64,000 nucleotides of DNA from positions 36,072,329 through 36,136,328 of the forward strand of contig NW_023601212.1 in assembly GCF_014898055.3 (NCBI RefSeq). Reading direction: 5' to 3'. The translations under genes were made by a program, and so were the position numbers. The notes below the pieces were generated by a model, which saw nothing but the letters and a program-made list of their open reading frames with translations, made no database searches and was not told the DNA's origin. Shown here in pieces: positions 1 to 12,664 of this stretch (its first letter is position 1; each line of letters opens with the position of its first letter). The DNA comes from Talpa occidentalis. Taxonomy: Eukaryota; Chordata; Mammalia; Eulipotyphla; Talpidae.

Positions 1-126
1 AGGTGACATAAGATGAGAGCACTGATTATGTTCTAAATTTGATTGTGTTGGTGAATATTTATTAAAACATTGAGTTATGTGTGTTAAGTGGTTGAATTCC
101 CTGTTAGGTGAATACATCTCAATAAG
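1..126 (+). mobile_element. Old L1 3' fragment
   Basis: Reads, on the opposite strand, like the AT-rich 3' region of old mammalian L1 elements (a TTTATTGAG...TTCACC type of phrase). It abuts the younger L1 tail at 127. The partner is 57608-57733. Confidence 0.45.
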
Positions 127-559
127 ACCAAGAAGATGTGGTACATATACACAATGGAATATTACTCAGCAATCAAAAAAGATAAACTCATGCCATTTGC
201 AGCAACATGGATGGAGCTGAAATAAGCCAGAAAGAAAAAGAAAAATACTGGATGGTCTCACTCATAGCAGGAATTTAGAAGACTCAAATAAGGGATCAGG
301 AAAAAGACTAATTATAATAAAGTAAAAATCAAAATCAACAGGCAGCTATAAACCAGAGATGCACTACATGGGAGGGTACAAGGAGTAGGATCAAAACAAG
401 GGTGGCAGGAATTTTATGGGGACTATAATTCAGATGAAAATGCATACATTGTTTAAAAATGAAAAATAATGTAAAATATATAAAATAAAAAAAAGAATAA
501 ATATGTAGAAGAAAAAAAGATACTGATGCATGGAAACCAAAAAAAAAAAAAAAAAAAAG
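127..559 (+). mobile_element. L1: 5'-truncated L1 3' end
   Basis: Encodes the ORF2 C-terminus ([16 protein letters not shown]) from about 137, with an internal deletion after the ATGGAGCTGA at about 211-220. A 3'UTR follows, ending in a poly(A) run at 540-558. The partner is 57176-57607. Confidence 0.9.
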
Positions 560-572
560 AGACTGTAGTTTT

Positions 573-826
573 TCTTTTAATATTTATTTATTTAAGCATA
601 CAAGACCTGGGGTATCAACCAGAGGATTCACCAGAGACAGAGTGGAGAACAGAACAGGAAGATTGACTGAAATACACAGCTGAGGGGAGCATCGGGCGAG
701 AAAGAAGTCTACTGGGCCATGTGGGTCAGCTCCCTGGTCAGAGATTAAACTCATGCTTCAGTGGCTGCCCATAGCTTCATAGTGCTGAGACTAAACCCTT
801 TTTGCACCACTGGAGAGGCCCCCTCA
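573..826 (-). mobile_element. tRNA-derived SINE
   Basis: A minus-strand copy. The AATAAATA-type tail is read as TATTTATTTATTTA at about 580-593, and the head ends as CCACTGGAGAGGCCCC. It is diverged from other copies. The partner is 56910-57162. Confidence 0.9.
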
Positions 827-1259
827 ATTTGTAATTTTATGAAATAGGATGATCTATCTTACAGAAGAAATAAACTTGAAGACAGAGTGATTGAGAAATT
901 GGCAGAACTGAAAATATTAAATAAATTTGATAGGAATTGGGCTAATTTAGAAGCATATTCCTACTGCAATACATGTGAGTTTGGGATTTAAAAGGAATGT
1001 GCTTCACAGAATGTGCTTGATCTTTCTGGAAGACCAAACCTGGGAAATCAGATGAGTTTTTGGAAAATCCAAATCCTCCTGGAAGAAACCTTTCTTATCA
1101 AGACTTAAAATATAAGTGACGGTGATCAAGTGTATCTGTCAGGATGAGAAATTAACTGGGTTCATAATGTCACACATTTCATATATTGATTATATATTTG
1201 GACTAATATACCAAACAGACAATTCTGTGTCTTAGGGTTATTATGACATTAAAAGTTTT
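827..1259. other. Unassigned intergenic sequence
   Basis: AT-rich; no coding frame of note and no repeat I can name. Confidence 0.5.
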
Positions 1260-1760
1260 CTTTATCAAATTCTTTTAAAATTTGAAGCCTTATTTCCATT
1301 CAAAGCATGCACAAATATTAAGCTTACAGTTTGATGAATTTTGACAATTGCATAAATTTGTCATCTACATGTTTAGAGGTGATTTCCATCAACCCAGAAA
1401 ATTCTCTTGTGCCCCAAGCCAATCAATTACACCTTCAACCAGAAACATCCATTTCTTCTGAACTCTTTTTACCAGAGATAGGTTCTTATTATCCTAGCCT
1501 TCTCTCAGTATGTGGATATCCTAGAAGTGGAGTAGTACTGAATGTACTATGTGTAAGACATCTCTCATTTGGCACAATTTTACTTGTGATTTAACTATGT
1601 TGTGAAGAGTTCACTTTTCTTTATTGCTGAGTAGAATTCTGTGGAAACATCACCATGAGTTTATCCATTCTCCTGTTAGTAGACATTTGGGTTACTTTTC
1701 AGGTTTTGACTCTTTCAAATAAGGTTGCTTAGATGCAGCAAGCTCGGGGATTTATTTGTT
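1260..1760 (-). mobile_element. Old L1 3' fragment
   Basis: Resembles the L1M-type 3' region on the minus strand: GATGAATTTTGACAATTGCA at 1333-1352, then the ACTGAGTAATATTCC-type phrase (read here as GCTGAGTAGAATTCTGTG) at about 1627. An 87-codon open frame here is incidental. The partner is 55975-56475. Confidence 0.7.
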
Positions 1761-4225
1761 CTTGGTAGTTATATGTTTTTATTTCTCTTTAAAAATGCTT
1801 TACTCCTTTTTGATAAAGTTTAATCAGTAAAATTTTAATTTTATAGCTGAGTTCTTCTCAGCAGGGACACTTTCAACAATAAAACTACCTTCAAACTGGA
1901 AATTCTGTATCTTTTACTAATAATGTTATCCTTGCTTTATTAGCAGAAATCACTCAAGGAAAGAATGCAAAGTGTGAGGCAAGACCAGGGAATTAAAGCC
2001 AAAAAAATACTACAGTAAATTGACAAGAGGTTGTACCAGAAAAGAGATTTTAAAAGCTGACTTTGTTATGCATGACTGCTATTTTCTTAAAATCTATTAA
2101 AAATTCCACTCTCAGTAATTGAAATAATGCAGACTGCATGCTCTTTATTCTCTGAAGATATTTCATTAGGAAATACTATAAGGAATGTTACAGGGTAATA
2201 GGGAAATTATGTACAATACATTTTGTAAATGATCAGAAGTTATGAAACGCTCTCAATCTTAATTTTTAAAATCTGTGTTCATGCAAACAAATAATTTTCT
2301 GAAATTCAACCACTGGAATTATGCTGAAAATAGAGAATTTTCTAGTGCAGTCTCATTGAGATGTTAGCGTTTCTCTTTTCATACATACCACATTGGAAAA
2401 AAAAAAATTGAACTGTAACAAAGCTAAACTAATAACTGCTTTTGAGTAATTAACCATCTGGTGTGGACTCAACAAAATTAACAGTCACAAAATGACTAAG
2501 ATATGTTTGCATATTGTGGTAACACCATGGATTGCTATGCAAAAGCTCTTCACATCTCCCTCTGTCTTTACTTTCTCTCCTAAAGAGACTAGAAAGAAAA
2601 AAAAAAGTACTTGCTTTCAAGTATCTTCACCTGAGGATGGCCATGCCACACAATTCTAGTCAGGAAGGGCTGTCCTATCCAAATAAAAATGTAAATACTT
2701 GCTAGGAGAAAACCCCTTTACCTTCTTCTCCTTTTTCCTCTTTAAATATGAATGAAAGATCCAGAGAGGTTAAATTCCCCTTACACATAAGACAATAAAC
2801 ATGCACATGAAGGCCTGATGTCAGATCAGGTGGAGGTGAAAGGATGAAGGGTCCTAGAACCACCTTATCAGGCCTGGATTGGCCACCTCTGCATGTCTTA
2901 ATGTGTACGCTACAGGCAAGCGATTGGCTAATCCAATATAATAGGGTTTTCTATTAGTGCACAAAGCTGCCCTATTTCTATTTTTGGATTTCCTTGTTTT
3001 ATGAACAAAATGTTGACATTGGTGATCTTTTGAGGCTCTTTTTAACCTTTGGTAGAATAAGTCTACAGCAGCATTTATTATTAGTCTAGTTAAAAAAAAA
3101 AAGTGCCCTGGGGCTTTTTTGTGATCCTTACTAAATGCTTGGGTAGTTCAATGAAGGCGTTTCTGTCTGAGTGTTCAGGACTCACATGCTTCCCTGACCT
3201 GTGCAAGCTCCCCTATGGTCTTGTAGCCGCTTCTGTGTACCTTTCCTGGTCCTTGTTTCATGTTCATCCTACTGAGTCCATCCTGACTAAAGTGTGTGTA
3301 TTTTAGTGTCTGGTTGAAAACTCAAGTAGACATCCTATGAAGATTTCTGGAACTCCTTTTTTGCATACTTCTCTCTAGTCCGTTGCTTTTAAATTCCAGT
3401 GCTTCCAGGGCTCTTGACATTTGAACTCAATGAGACCACTCTATGATGTTCCAGCTGCCCTTCCAGTTTCATCTGGAAAGTGGCACAAGACAAAAAGCAG
3501 AATAACCTAAATAAAACTGATTTTTTCCCTCCATTCTTTCCAAGTTTGACATTCTGCACCCCATGCTTTAAATATTTGAGAACATTTATTTCATGGACGT
3601 GATTGTGTGTTATTGTTGCTTACAGTTGGTGAGACAATGACTTTATCATGACCGAATGGAATTCCAAAGCACATTTTCAAATAGATATTTCAATTTCTGT
3701 TTAAAATCACTTTTTCTGTATCATCTGAAAAATGTTTATATATGTTTATATATAAACATTAGGTGGCTAAAATTTATTTCCTACCTTCCTGTAGTTTTTT
3801 TTTTTTTTCAATACTTAGGTAGTTTTATGGATCTGAATCATTTCTCCAGTTCTCTTTCATTAAGAAGTAGTCCAGCTATATTGCAATCACTGCCCAGATA
3901 GATATTTTGGTTGTTCATGCTAACTTAGGAAGCACCTATACTATCATTGGAATAAGATAGAAAATACCTGGGTGGAGCACAGATTCATAAATCATTCCAT
4001 ATTTTAAAGAAAATTGTGTTTATTTGCTTGAGTAATTTATGCACGCTCACAGAGATGACACCCTTTTCACCTTTGGGCTTAGATAGTAATGGATGAAAAC
4101 TGGAATGATAGAGATTTTTGTTGAAAGATGCATATCTTTGCATCCCTTTCTAGATGAAGCTTTGTCATAATGATAAGAGATAAAAACAATTCCACTTGGA
4201 CTAATCTTAAAAACTTGACAATAAT
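1761..4225. other. Unassigned intergenic sequence
   Basis: About 2.5 kb with no convincing gene. It includes short A/T runs (2398-2408, 3794-3808) and a self-complementary TTTATATATGTTTATATATA patch near 3735. Short open frames here show no protein features. Confidence 0.5.
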
Positions 4226-4237
4226 TAAACCCACCTA

Positions 4238-4494
4238 GGGCTTCCCCTGGTGGCGCAGGTGGTTGAGCGCAGCTCTGTGAAGCTGTCTGCAGTCTCTGCA
4301 GTGCCTGTTCGATCCCAGCTGGCCAGCAAGGGTCCCACATGGTGTGGCAGACCTCTCCTGTCATGCCCGCTGCTCCCCTCAGCAGTGTATTTAGTCAGTC
4401 TGCCTATTCTGTTTCCCACTCTGTCTCTGGTGAATCCTCTCACCCTCCTGCACAGCTGGCCTGTACCCCAGTTCTTGTCTAAATAAAAAGAAAA
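4238..4494 (+). mobile_element. tRNA-derived SINE with 12-bp TSD
   Basis: The head reads GGCTTCCCCTGGTGGCGCAG with the A-box region, GTTCGATCCC is the B box near 4307, and the tail is AAATAAAAAG. It is flanked by TAAACCCACCTA at 4226-4237 and 4495-4506. The partner is 53241-53497. Confidence 0.95.
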
Positions 4495-4506
4495 TAAACC
4501 CACCTA

Positions 4507-5289
4507 TAGAATTTGTAGGGAAGGCTGGGAAGGGGGGAAACGTAGGCTGGAGTTAGTCATAGGATGATCTTGTCGGGGGTTGGTAGGACTGTAAACCATA
4601 AAGTAACCCCAACATTTAGCTGTCTTACTTTTAAAATATATAGATCTACATGGGGTGAATGTTAGATCCATTTGTTAAATAATGGATCCAAATGGATTTG
4701 ATTCAACTGTATTAAATGTGTTTGTACTTTGTCTGCAGTGTCCATCAGGACGTGGTCTGGAACAGTCTTTCTGTCTTCAGTAGCCCAGTACACTTTGCAC
4801 ATTCACTTATCCATTTCCCACAGCCCAGATGACAGCAGAGTGTTTTTTAAATTCACCTATATGTAAGAATTACCAACTGTATTCTAGGTATTGCATAATG
4901 GAATTTAATTCCAAAGCTTAGAAAGAAACGAAGTATAACCAAATTCAGAATCTTAAGAAAATGTCTTTATGATTAATAATATTAATTTTCTGAAAGCAAT
5001 TCAGAATTATATTCCCAGTACCAGACGTTTATTGAATGGATGAATGAATGCAATTTTAAAAAGGTTATGAGACAAGAGACAGGAATTGGTAATATGCATA
5101 ATCTTTCATCCTTATAGACATAATTAAATGAAACGTATTATAGAAACCTGAAATCCACAATGTAAGAAGTTATATAAAATTAAGATACCTTAGATAGTTG
5201 TTCATATAGGAAAGCTTAAACATTCTTTATGATTTACCTCTTGATTTTAGGTCTGATTGGAGTTAGGGATGGAGAGGAAGGGGTGGAGA
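4507..5289. other. Unassigned intergenic sequence
   Basis: No gene or nameable repeat seen. A GAATGGATGAATGAATG tract occurs near 5034. Confidence 0.5.
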
Positions 5290-5460
5290 ATTACATCGAC
5301 TTGGTAGTTCTAGTATTTGTTGTGAAACTTGTGGGAAGAAATAATTTCTCCAATCTCAGTTCCTTCATCTGAAAAATGGGAACATTATATTTGAGAGAAT
5401 TAAATGATGAACTGAATATGCTAAGTATAATGTAGCCAATCATAAAACATTACTCAACTT
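5290..5460 (+). mobile_element. MIR-like ancient SINE relic
   Basis: CTCAGTTCCTTCATCTGAAA at about 5357 followed by AATGGGAACATT matches the MIR core phrase (CTCAGTTTCCTCATCTGTAA). Diverged. The partner is about 52275-52445. Confidence 0.6.
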
Positions 5461-5944
5461 TCCCTTACCTTTCCACCACTGCAATAAATATGTATGTGCT
5501 GTTCTCCCTGTCTTGGAGGGCAGAACTTGGACAGTGATGCCCAAAGGGATAAGTGGTATGAAGACACAACTGGAGAGCACCTAGTGGAAAATGAAGCCAA
5601 GGAGTGCAGGAGCACCCATGGGTGCAATTGAAATGTTATTAGAGTTGGGAGAGTGAAATACAGTGCTGAGGCTATACCAAAGCAGAGAATCTTTAAGCAT
5701 AGGCAAGTGGTTGAAAAGGAAGCCCAGACGCAGAGCCCTGAAGGACTGCTAAGTCAGTGCCTTGGAGAGAGTGAGCCTCTAACAGGTACCTTGCTCTTGC
5801 ACCTGTAAGTCACATGACTTCTAAAAATATCCTTGGATCTTGGAGGTCTGATATCTGTTAATATTGCATTCTTGAATGCTTAAATCCAAATTTCTGGTCT
5901 CTCTGGAGAACTCCATGGCATCACATTTGTACGTTAGTTTCATT

Positions 5945-6180
5945 CTTAGTTTCTGTATTCATTTTCTATCCCCATGTCATAAATTATCACCAATTTTGTA
6001 GCTTGAGACCACATACAGTTGTTATCTGTGTGTGAGAAGCCTGGGTATTCTGCTAGGATTTTACCAGCCAGCAGGGCTGCATTTTCATCAGGAGGCAATT
6101 CCGGGGAGAAACCCACTTCCAACTTTCTACTCCAGGGCCTGAGAGTCTTGGAGCCATCTTAGAGTTCTCTCTATTCTAGA
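5945..6180. mobile_element. Ancient interspersed repeat, family not named
   Basis: Contains the recurring mammalian phrase type 'AAATTATCACCAATTTTGTAGCTTGA...GCAGGGCTGCATT...GGAGGCAATTCCGGGGAGAA'. Its equivalents appear again at 23885-24050 and 24528-24640. I cannot name the family with certainty. The partner is about 51555-51790. Confidence 0.45.
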
Positions 6181-6327
6181 TCCAGGGTATGTTTTTACCC
6201 TTAAATTATCTTTGATATACACTCCTACTTATCTCACATATATTTATTGTATGTAGCTTTTTAAGCTTCCTCAATCCTATTTTTGAAACAGGACAGGTTG
6301 TATATAAATATAATGTAGTGTGTTCTT

Positions 6328-6598
6328 TTTTTTTTTTTTTAAGATTTATTTATTTATTCATACAAGCACTGGGTACAGTCAAAAGCGTGGGAGGGTGAGA
6401 GAATTCACCAGAGCCAGAGCGGGGAGCAGAGCAGGCAGAAGGACCGAAGTACACTGCTGAGGGGAGCAGCAGGTGGCAGGAGAGGTCTGCTGCGCCAAGT
6501 GGGACCCTCACCCAGTGGCTGGGGATCGAACCGGTGTTGCAGAGGCTGCGGGCAGCTTCGCAACCCAGCACTCAACCGCTGTGCCACCGGGGAGGCCC
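6328..6598 (-). mobile_element. tRNA-derived SINE with 14-bp TSD
   Basis: A well-preserved minus-strand copy. The tail T run is followed by AAGATTTATTTATTTATTCA, and the head ends GCCACCGGGGAGGCCC. TGTAGTGTGTTCTT flanks it at 6314-6327 and 6599-6612. The partner is 51137-51407. Confidence 0.96.
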
Positions 6599-6784
6599 TG
6601 TAGTGTGTTCTTTATGGAAACTTATACTGGGTTTCAACTATGCAGTTTCATAAAGATTAAAAGGAAAAATGTCCAAATGTTAAGGTCAAAGAACAGAATT
6701 TCACTAAAAAATAAATTTATGTATATTTACATGAACATATGTAGTACACAAATTGAGACATATGTAATGTATTTTATAATTTTT

Positions 6785-7110
6785 TATTAAGGTAACATTT
6801 GTTTGCAGCATTGCATATGAGTCAGAAATATAAGGTCCCACCCCCGGATGCTATCTACCATACCCACTACCAATCATCCATAATTCTTTACCATAGGCCA
6901 TTGGACCTTCCCCTGTTTTCTTTTTCTCTTTCTCCCCCAAATCTCCAACCCAGAAGCCTTAGTTTGACAGTCATATTTCTAGTATTTATTATTGCTCCTT
7001 ATTTTGTTTCTCTACATTCAACATATGAGAGGAAACCATCTAGTGTCTGCCTTTCTCTTTCTGGCTTATTTCACTTGGCATAATCTCAGAAATTCATCCT
7101 TATGGAAGGG
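6785..7110 (-). mobile_element. Old L1 3' fragment
   Basis: Minus-strand L1 tail: AAGGTAACATTTG, a C-rich 3'UTR, then CTGGCTTATTTCACTTGGCA at about 7062. This is the antisense of the ORF2 C-terminal codons. The partner is about 50625-50950. Confidence 0.8.
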
Positions 7111-8434
7111 ATCAGTAAAGCCTGCATGTTAGAGGTGACATTTAATTGGATCTGAACTATTGGGCTAGATGCAGGTAGACAGAAAGTAAGGGGGAAAAAC
7201 CTGCTTTAAAATAAGGACACACACAAGTGAACACACTATGGGAGGGAAGTGTGGAGAATGTATGTCTTATTCTTTGAGTAAGAAATTGAGTCATTAAAAA
7301 TTTCCAGAAAGACCAGGACAGCTATGGGTGATAGCTAGTACAGAGTAACAGGGGAATAACCTGAAGGTATGTGTGCTAAATGATGGGCACCTCTAGTGAT
7401 CACTAACCATTTTTTAAAGATCTCAATATATGTCCCTGTAGCTTAGAGATTTAACATATAGTTTGTTTACACAGATTACTTTGGCTTGGTCTGGGGATGG
7501 CAGTTTCAGGGAAACTTCCTGCTTACGTGATGACTCAGGGCTCCAAGTAGAGGGTTTTAGGGAGTGAAATAACTGTGTCACCTTTTCTAACATGGCCTAA
7601 GAGGTCATCTAGTGGTATTGCTTTAGTGATCTTTCACTGCATTTCCTGATTATTGGAAGTCCAAAGCCTTTCAGAATTCAAGGCAAAGGGGATTCCATTA
7701 CATCAACAGGAACATGACAGAATTATGAAAAGCCTGGGAACTAGAAAATGACATGAAAGCCATTTTTATACAATAGTCTGCTACATGAGGAAAGAGTTAG
7801 AAATGACAGTGAAATATAAGCTGCAGGTCAAGGAAGGAAGATTGTTTACCAAACTATGAAAGGAAAGTCCTGATAAAGGTCATTTTTAAAATGTATGGGC
7901 ATCTTATTGATGATAGTTTATCTAAATGGCATGATTCTTCTAGTTTAATGAGGTGTACTCAGTCCGACATGTCCTGGGCCTAAATCAATGTTTATGAAAT
8001 AAAAACATGAATTAGTAAGTTTGCTAAAGATTACAATTTTGGAGTAACCAGATGAAAATAGCAAGAAGGAAGTTTTATTTTTTTTTTTAAGTCTAAATTA
8101 AAGGAGCAAAACCAGGATTAGAATTCTAATTTTGGGTAGCATTCACATGGTATCACTGACTCGCCAAGAAAAGGCCACTTCTCTCCATGGGCTTTCTTTG
8201 ATGAAGGAGTGTCTGGGTCAGGTTATCTGCATGAATGTGCTGCCAGTGATGAGAATGTTTTCTGCTCCATTCAGCTTCCCTCTCCTCTTTCCATCTAGTG
8301 TCACAGTGATTCTAGAAGAGGCTCAGTCATTACCTAAGCGAGGCTCAACCTAGGCTCACACAGTTCCTGTCTAGATAGGACATTTGAGGTCAAGTTGGTG
8401 CCCTGTATGTTGCCACTCATTGCTACAAAACAAA
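7111..8434. other. Unassigned intergenic sequence
   Basis: No gene or nameable repeat. Short frames (for example 8132-8353) have no recognisable domain and a frame of equal length is retained in the mirrored arm only because the arms are near identical. Confidence 0.5.
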
Positions 8435-8640
8435 GTTTTGGTAAAGAGCACACTTGCTCTTGATCCTGGCTTCTTGAGAAATTGGCAATGTAACTTACCT
8501 TGGTCTTGTTATGTAATTTTTATGAGCCTGTGTTCTCATCTGTAAAATTGGGAAAAATATTACCTGCAAGAAATTGTAGGAGGTGGTGAATATAAAATGA
8601 AGGACTCTACTTGGTACATAGAAGTTAATTAATAAATAAA
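8435..8640 (+). mobile_element. MIR ancient SINE
   Basis: Reads in MIR order: AGAGCACACTTGCTC, TCCTGGCTTCTTGAG, CTTGTTATGTAATTTTTATGAGCC, then TTCTCATCTGTAAAATTGGG at about 8532-8552 and a decayed 3' half ending near TTGGTACATAGAAG. The partner is about 49097-49302. Confidence 0.8.
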
Positions 8641-11450
8641 ACTTCAATTTTCTGGCTCAGTCCAATTATTAGGATGACTAGAGATGGAAAAACATGGAAG
8701 GCATGTTTGATCTGAAAAGTTGGGTCATTGTAAAATGGTTTCTGGCCAACTGTGAGTTAATTCATGAACTGTAAAGCTTCACCTATAGCAGTACAGGGAA
8801 TTCTGCCAGACTTTACATTGAAATATTTGATTTCATGCCTATGTGTAGCAATCACCCAGGGGAAATACTGAATAACTTTTAAAAGGTTAGGTGAGCATTT
8901 TAGTTCATAGGTGTTAATGCAGATTGGGCAAAATATCTGATATATTCTTCGGTTATATAGCTATTTTGAATTTCTTAATTAGTGTTGCGGTTTTAATTTA
9001 ATGGTTTTCTTGAGGTTTAGCTCATCTTTCCTTAAGATGCATACTCTATATTTTAAATTTCTCTTAAATAAGTATATGTGTGTTTATATAAAATGTACAT
9101 ATATAGTTATATATTTCAAATCCATACATTCATGTCTGCTTACCAAGAAAACCAAAGTATTTCCTTTAATAGAGTTTATAATGAAAATTCCAAAAGCTGC
9201 TATTTGAAACATCCCATTGAAAATATTAAGGAAATAATTTGTTAGAATATTTGTTGCAGAAAACTGTGGTGTTTACTCAAAATTGAATAGCATGTTTTTT
9301 ATAGAGGTTGATTTTACCCAAAATAATTGTGATTATTAACTTGTTATACCCTTGCAATAGTTAACTGAAGCATCAATAAAAGCTTAGATTTCCTTTTTTA
9401 AAAAAATGATCTTGTCATAGGTGTTATGTGTATAGAATTTTGGATCATACTCTCTGTGACAGGATGCTGGGAGGATTCAGGAAGAGCTTTGCATCCATTT
9501 CACAATCAACTATTACTGCATCTTCTTGCTCTGTCAAGTCCCTTGATGAATAGCAGAGTACTTTCACTGGTACAAATTAGTTTCCCAGACAGTTTTCATG
9601 AAATGTTAGTCTTTAGATGGTACATAGTCAAGAAAATGTTACTGAGTGCTGTCACCAAGCAGCTTCAGAATAACTTTTGAACACTTTCAGCCTCAGTTTA
9701 CTCACTTACAAAAAGTTCTTGACATATTTGATTTTTAAAACAGTTTTGCTTTCTGTTCTAAGATTTCTCCTTATCAGAGAGCAGCTATATGCAATAACAT
9801 TTCCTTCCACTAAATACTTGGAAGTTTTTGATAACTTGAGGGGTGATGTATTGCCTTTTTACCATGTCTGAATGCTGCCTTGTGATTTCACTGAGGTGTT
9901 TTTCTCTGGTTCTGGGCCAGCCGCTGTCTTATTCCCTTTCCACTGCTCCTGTGTTTCCCACTTTTTGAAACTGGGTTAATTGCAACTTTCATGAATCACC
10001 TAGTCAAGTTTGTTTCCAGCTAAATCTAGAGGCAGCATAGCATACACCCATCCCCCTGTCTTATGAGATATAGTACTGAATATTTAGCATGAAAAAGAAA
10101 TAAAAAAATCACAAAGGTGATAAGTACCACAAATATCTTGATACGGTCAAATGACAGAATTTTTGCGTTAATTAGATGATAATAATTTTAAAGATTTTTT
10201 GGCAGATTATTTGACTTTATAACCTTTTACTGATTGTTAACAATGATGTAATATTTTGTATAGATAATAGGTGGTCCTATTTTCCTCTAGCAGGGCTGAT
10301 TGAAATATGTGTTGTTATTGCCAATAATTTGGAAACATTTCTTTCCTCTCCACAGCTCATTATTGGTAACATACATTTATAGAATTTTTGTCATATTTCA
10401 AAACCTGTATTCAGCTGTGATCTCTAGCTTTTTCCCTTTTGTTCAGAACTCCAAGTGAATTGGTTTGCAGATTAGGTAAGAAGATTCTAAGAAACCATAC
10501 ATACCACCAGCTATTAATAAGACCTTCATTGAAACCACTGAAAAATCACATCATAATCTTGCTAAATCCTAGTTAAAGGTATCCCTAACATAATTTCCTC
10601 TTGGCCTGGTTCCAAAGTTAAACTCGACCATTCTAAAACCACTGGGCATAGAGAGCCATGATGCATGGAAGGAGGTATGACAAGAAGATAGTGGTCCTGT
10701 CTACAGAAATGTCTTACCGCTGCTTAAGCAAATTTTACAAAATGACATAACAATGTGAACACTTTGTGAGGGCTCTCCAGGGCCTTTAGAGAAAGGCAAG
10801 GGGAGATTTCTGGAGCTAATGATTTATTACCTTCCCAGTAAAATTATTCATCCCTGAAGTCCCCCTACTAAATAAGAACTATTCTCAGAAGCTCAGGACA
10901 AAACCTGGTGCCTTGGTAGCTATTTCGTTCTTGCCATACTACTATTTAGCTTAATTAGTCCCATATCTCAACCAGCTGCTTGGGAGTTTCACTTCATAAA
11001 CACAGATTCTTCCAACTCCATAATGAAGCAATCATCAGATTGCCACATGTCCACACTCCCTGTATGTCTATTGCCTTCATTCATCTGTAAAGTCTACTTG
11101 GTCTGTATTATTCTCATTTTGCCTTATACAGGCAATGCCAGCTTTCCAACATATTGTTATCCTAATCCCATGTTGTCAAAGTACTTTAACTTTGAGGCCA
11201 CCCATACTCAACAATTGCAAAACTTTGGGTTACAATGTATTCTTTGCACTTCTTGAGCTAAATGACTTGTAGTTCTCTCCACATGGGATCACAGGGTGTA
11301 ACATTAGAAATATAAATGGTAAATCTACCACATAATTCTGTAAACCCTTGCACAGTAGGGTTAAATCAGCAGACTGCTCCTTAAAGTGATGCTCCTGGCA
11401 GACATTAATCAATCACAAGTCTTCTTCCCAATGGTCATAAAGGCAGGTTT
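8641..11450. other. Unassigned intergenic sequence
   Basis: About 2.8 kb without a recognisable gene. A weak MIR-like phrase (CACTTTCAGCCTCAGTTTACTCAC) lies near 9682. Near 10650 the right arm has a 7-bp duplication that this arm lacks. Confidence 0.5.
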
Positions 11451-11461
11451 AAAGTGTGATT

Positions 11462-11711
11462 TCTGGGCCTCCGGTGGTGCAGCGAGGCTGTCCACAGCCT
11501 CTGCAGCGTGGGTTCGATTTCCGGCCAGCCAGGTATCACATACAGTGTGACAGACCTCTCCTGTCTCGCCTGCTGTTCCTCTCAGCAGTGTTTTCGGTCA
11601 TCAGCCTGTCTTGCTCCCCGTTCTGTCTCTGGTGTATCCTGTCACCCTCCCACGCCTCTGCCCTGTACCCTGGCTCTTGTATAAGTAAATAAAAATCTTT
11701 AAAAAAATTAA
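11462..11711 (+). mobile_element. tRNA-derived SINE with 11-bp TSD
   Basis: The head reads TCTGGGCCTCCGGTGGTGCA. The A-box/B-box spacing is shortened, and the tail is AAGTAAATAAAAATCTTT. AAAGTGTGATT flanks it at 11451-11461 and 11712-11722. The partner is 46020-46269. Confidence 0.94.
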
Positions 11712-12003
11712 AAAGTGTGATTCCTGTAATTATATGCTAAATACAGCTCTGAAAATATTTTGTATTCTAGAGACTTTCTAAACAATTTAAATAATTTCAT
11801 TGTAAATAATTTCACTTTGTAATATCCATTTTTATCAATAATATATAAAAAGCTAATATTAATTTGAGCTTTCACTACCTGCCTCATGTAGAAACTGATA
11901 TTTAGAGGCATTAAAATTGTAAGAGAATGATGTGGTAACATATCTCTGAGGAAGTGTGAACCTATATCTGTGAAATCATCTATAGGGTTGTAAACCAACA
12001 TTA

Positions 12004-12008
12004 TCATG
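12004..12008. repeat. TSD of solo LTR (left)
   Basis: TCATG directly before the LTR, repeated directly after it at 12424-12428. Confidence 0.85.
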
Positions 12009-12423
12009 TGTAGGATAAGGAAAAATGTCAGGCTTTTCTGCCCTCCCACCATCAGGATAGATGATGGATCCTTGCGGTCCTGAATGCATGCCTGATGGCG
12101 GGCACCTGGAGTAGGGTGTGGGCATAGGTAGATGGGATTCACCTGGGCTAAGACTGTACTTTTAAGGGCGGCGTCACGGGGACGCCAGCAGAAGCCGAAA
12201 GAGAAGCTGAGAAAGAAGTAGCAGTAGCCGAGAGAGAAGCAGAGAATGCTGGAGAGCCCAGATAGAGTGAAGACTTACTGGGGGCCCCCCAGCACCCCTG
12301 CCTGCTGTGTACCGGGTAAATCCCAATAAAAGAGCTGCAAAAACCACTGAGGACTCTGACTCCTCCTTCACCTGGTCTGCTGGATCACAGAAAACCTGCA
12401 CCGTGTCTATTCCTGCCCCTACA
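12009..12423 (+). mobile_element. Solo LTR of an endogenous retrovirus
   Basis: A 415-bp element with inverted ends TGTAGG...CCTACA, bracketed by a 5-bp duplication TCATG. A polyadenylation signal AATAAA lies at 12325-12330, about 95 bp from the 3' end, consistent with a U3-R-U5 layout. A purine-rich block of imperfect GAGAAGC/GCCGA-type units lies at about 12182-12250. No retroviral gene adjoins it, so recombination between LTRs has removed the body. Five-base duplications occur in several retroviral classes. The open frames that cross it (11708-12142, 12174-12449) are incidental. Confidence 0.88.
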
Positions 12424-12664
12424 TCATGATAAAAATTAACACAATGCAAACATTAAAATTAGTATTTAATTTCCTAAAAAATATAATTTCTTACCTGGTA
12501 TGTAAAACCAGCATTCTGACACAGTTTTAATAATTCCTGACTTTGCATATGAAACATTGCTCTCACATTTCACATTACCTTCTCCTGTTTTATATGACCA
12601 TTCCCTCTGCTCTCAGCTTGCTTTGAAATAATCCTTCAATATTTAGATAGATCGATCGATAGAC

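Noticed and set aside
4238..4310. tRNA-like A and B boxes (also at every other SINE head)
   Set aside because: They are the Pol III promoters of SINEs. No cloverleaf acceptor or anticodon arm typical of a working tRNA is formed.
4047..4503. Overlapping 78-105-codon frames around a SINE, repeated at many SINE sites
   Set aside because: The same frames recur at every copy because the SINE body lacks stops in some frames. They are not genes.
11708..12142. 144-codon minus-strand frame, kept identically at 45589-46023
   Set aside because: It runs from unique flank into the solo LTR. Its conservation only reflects the near identity of the arms.
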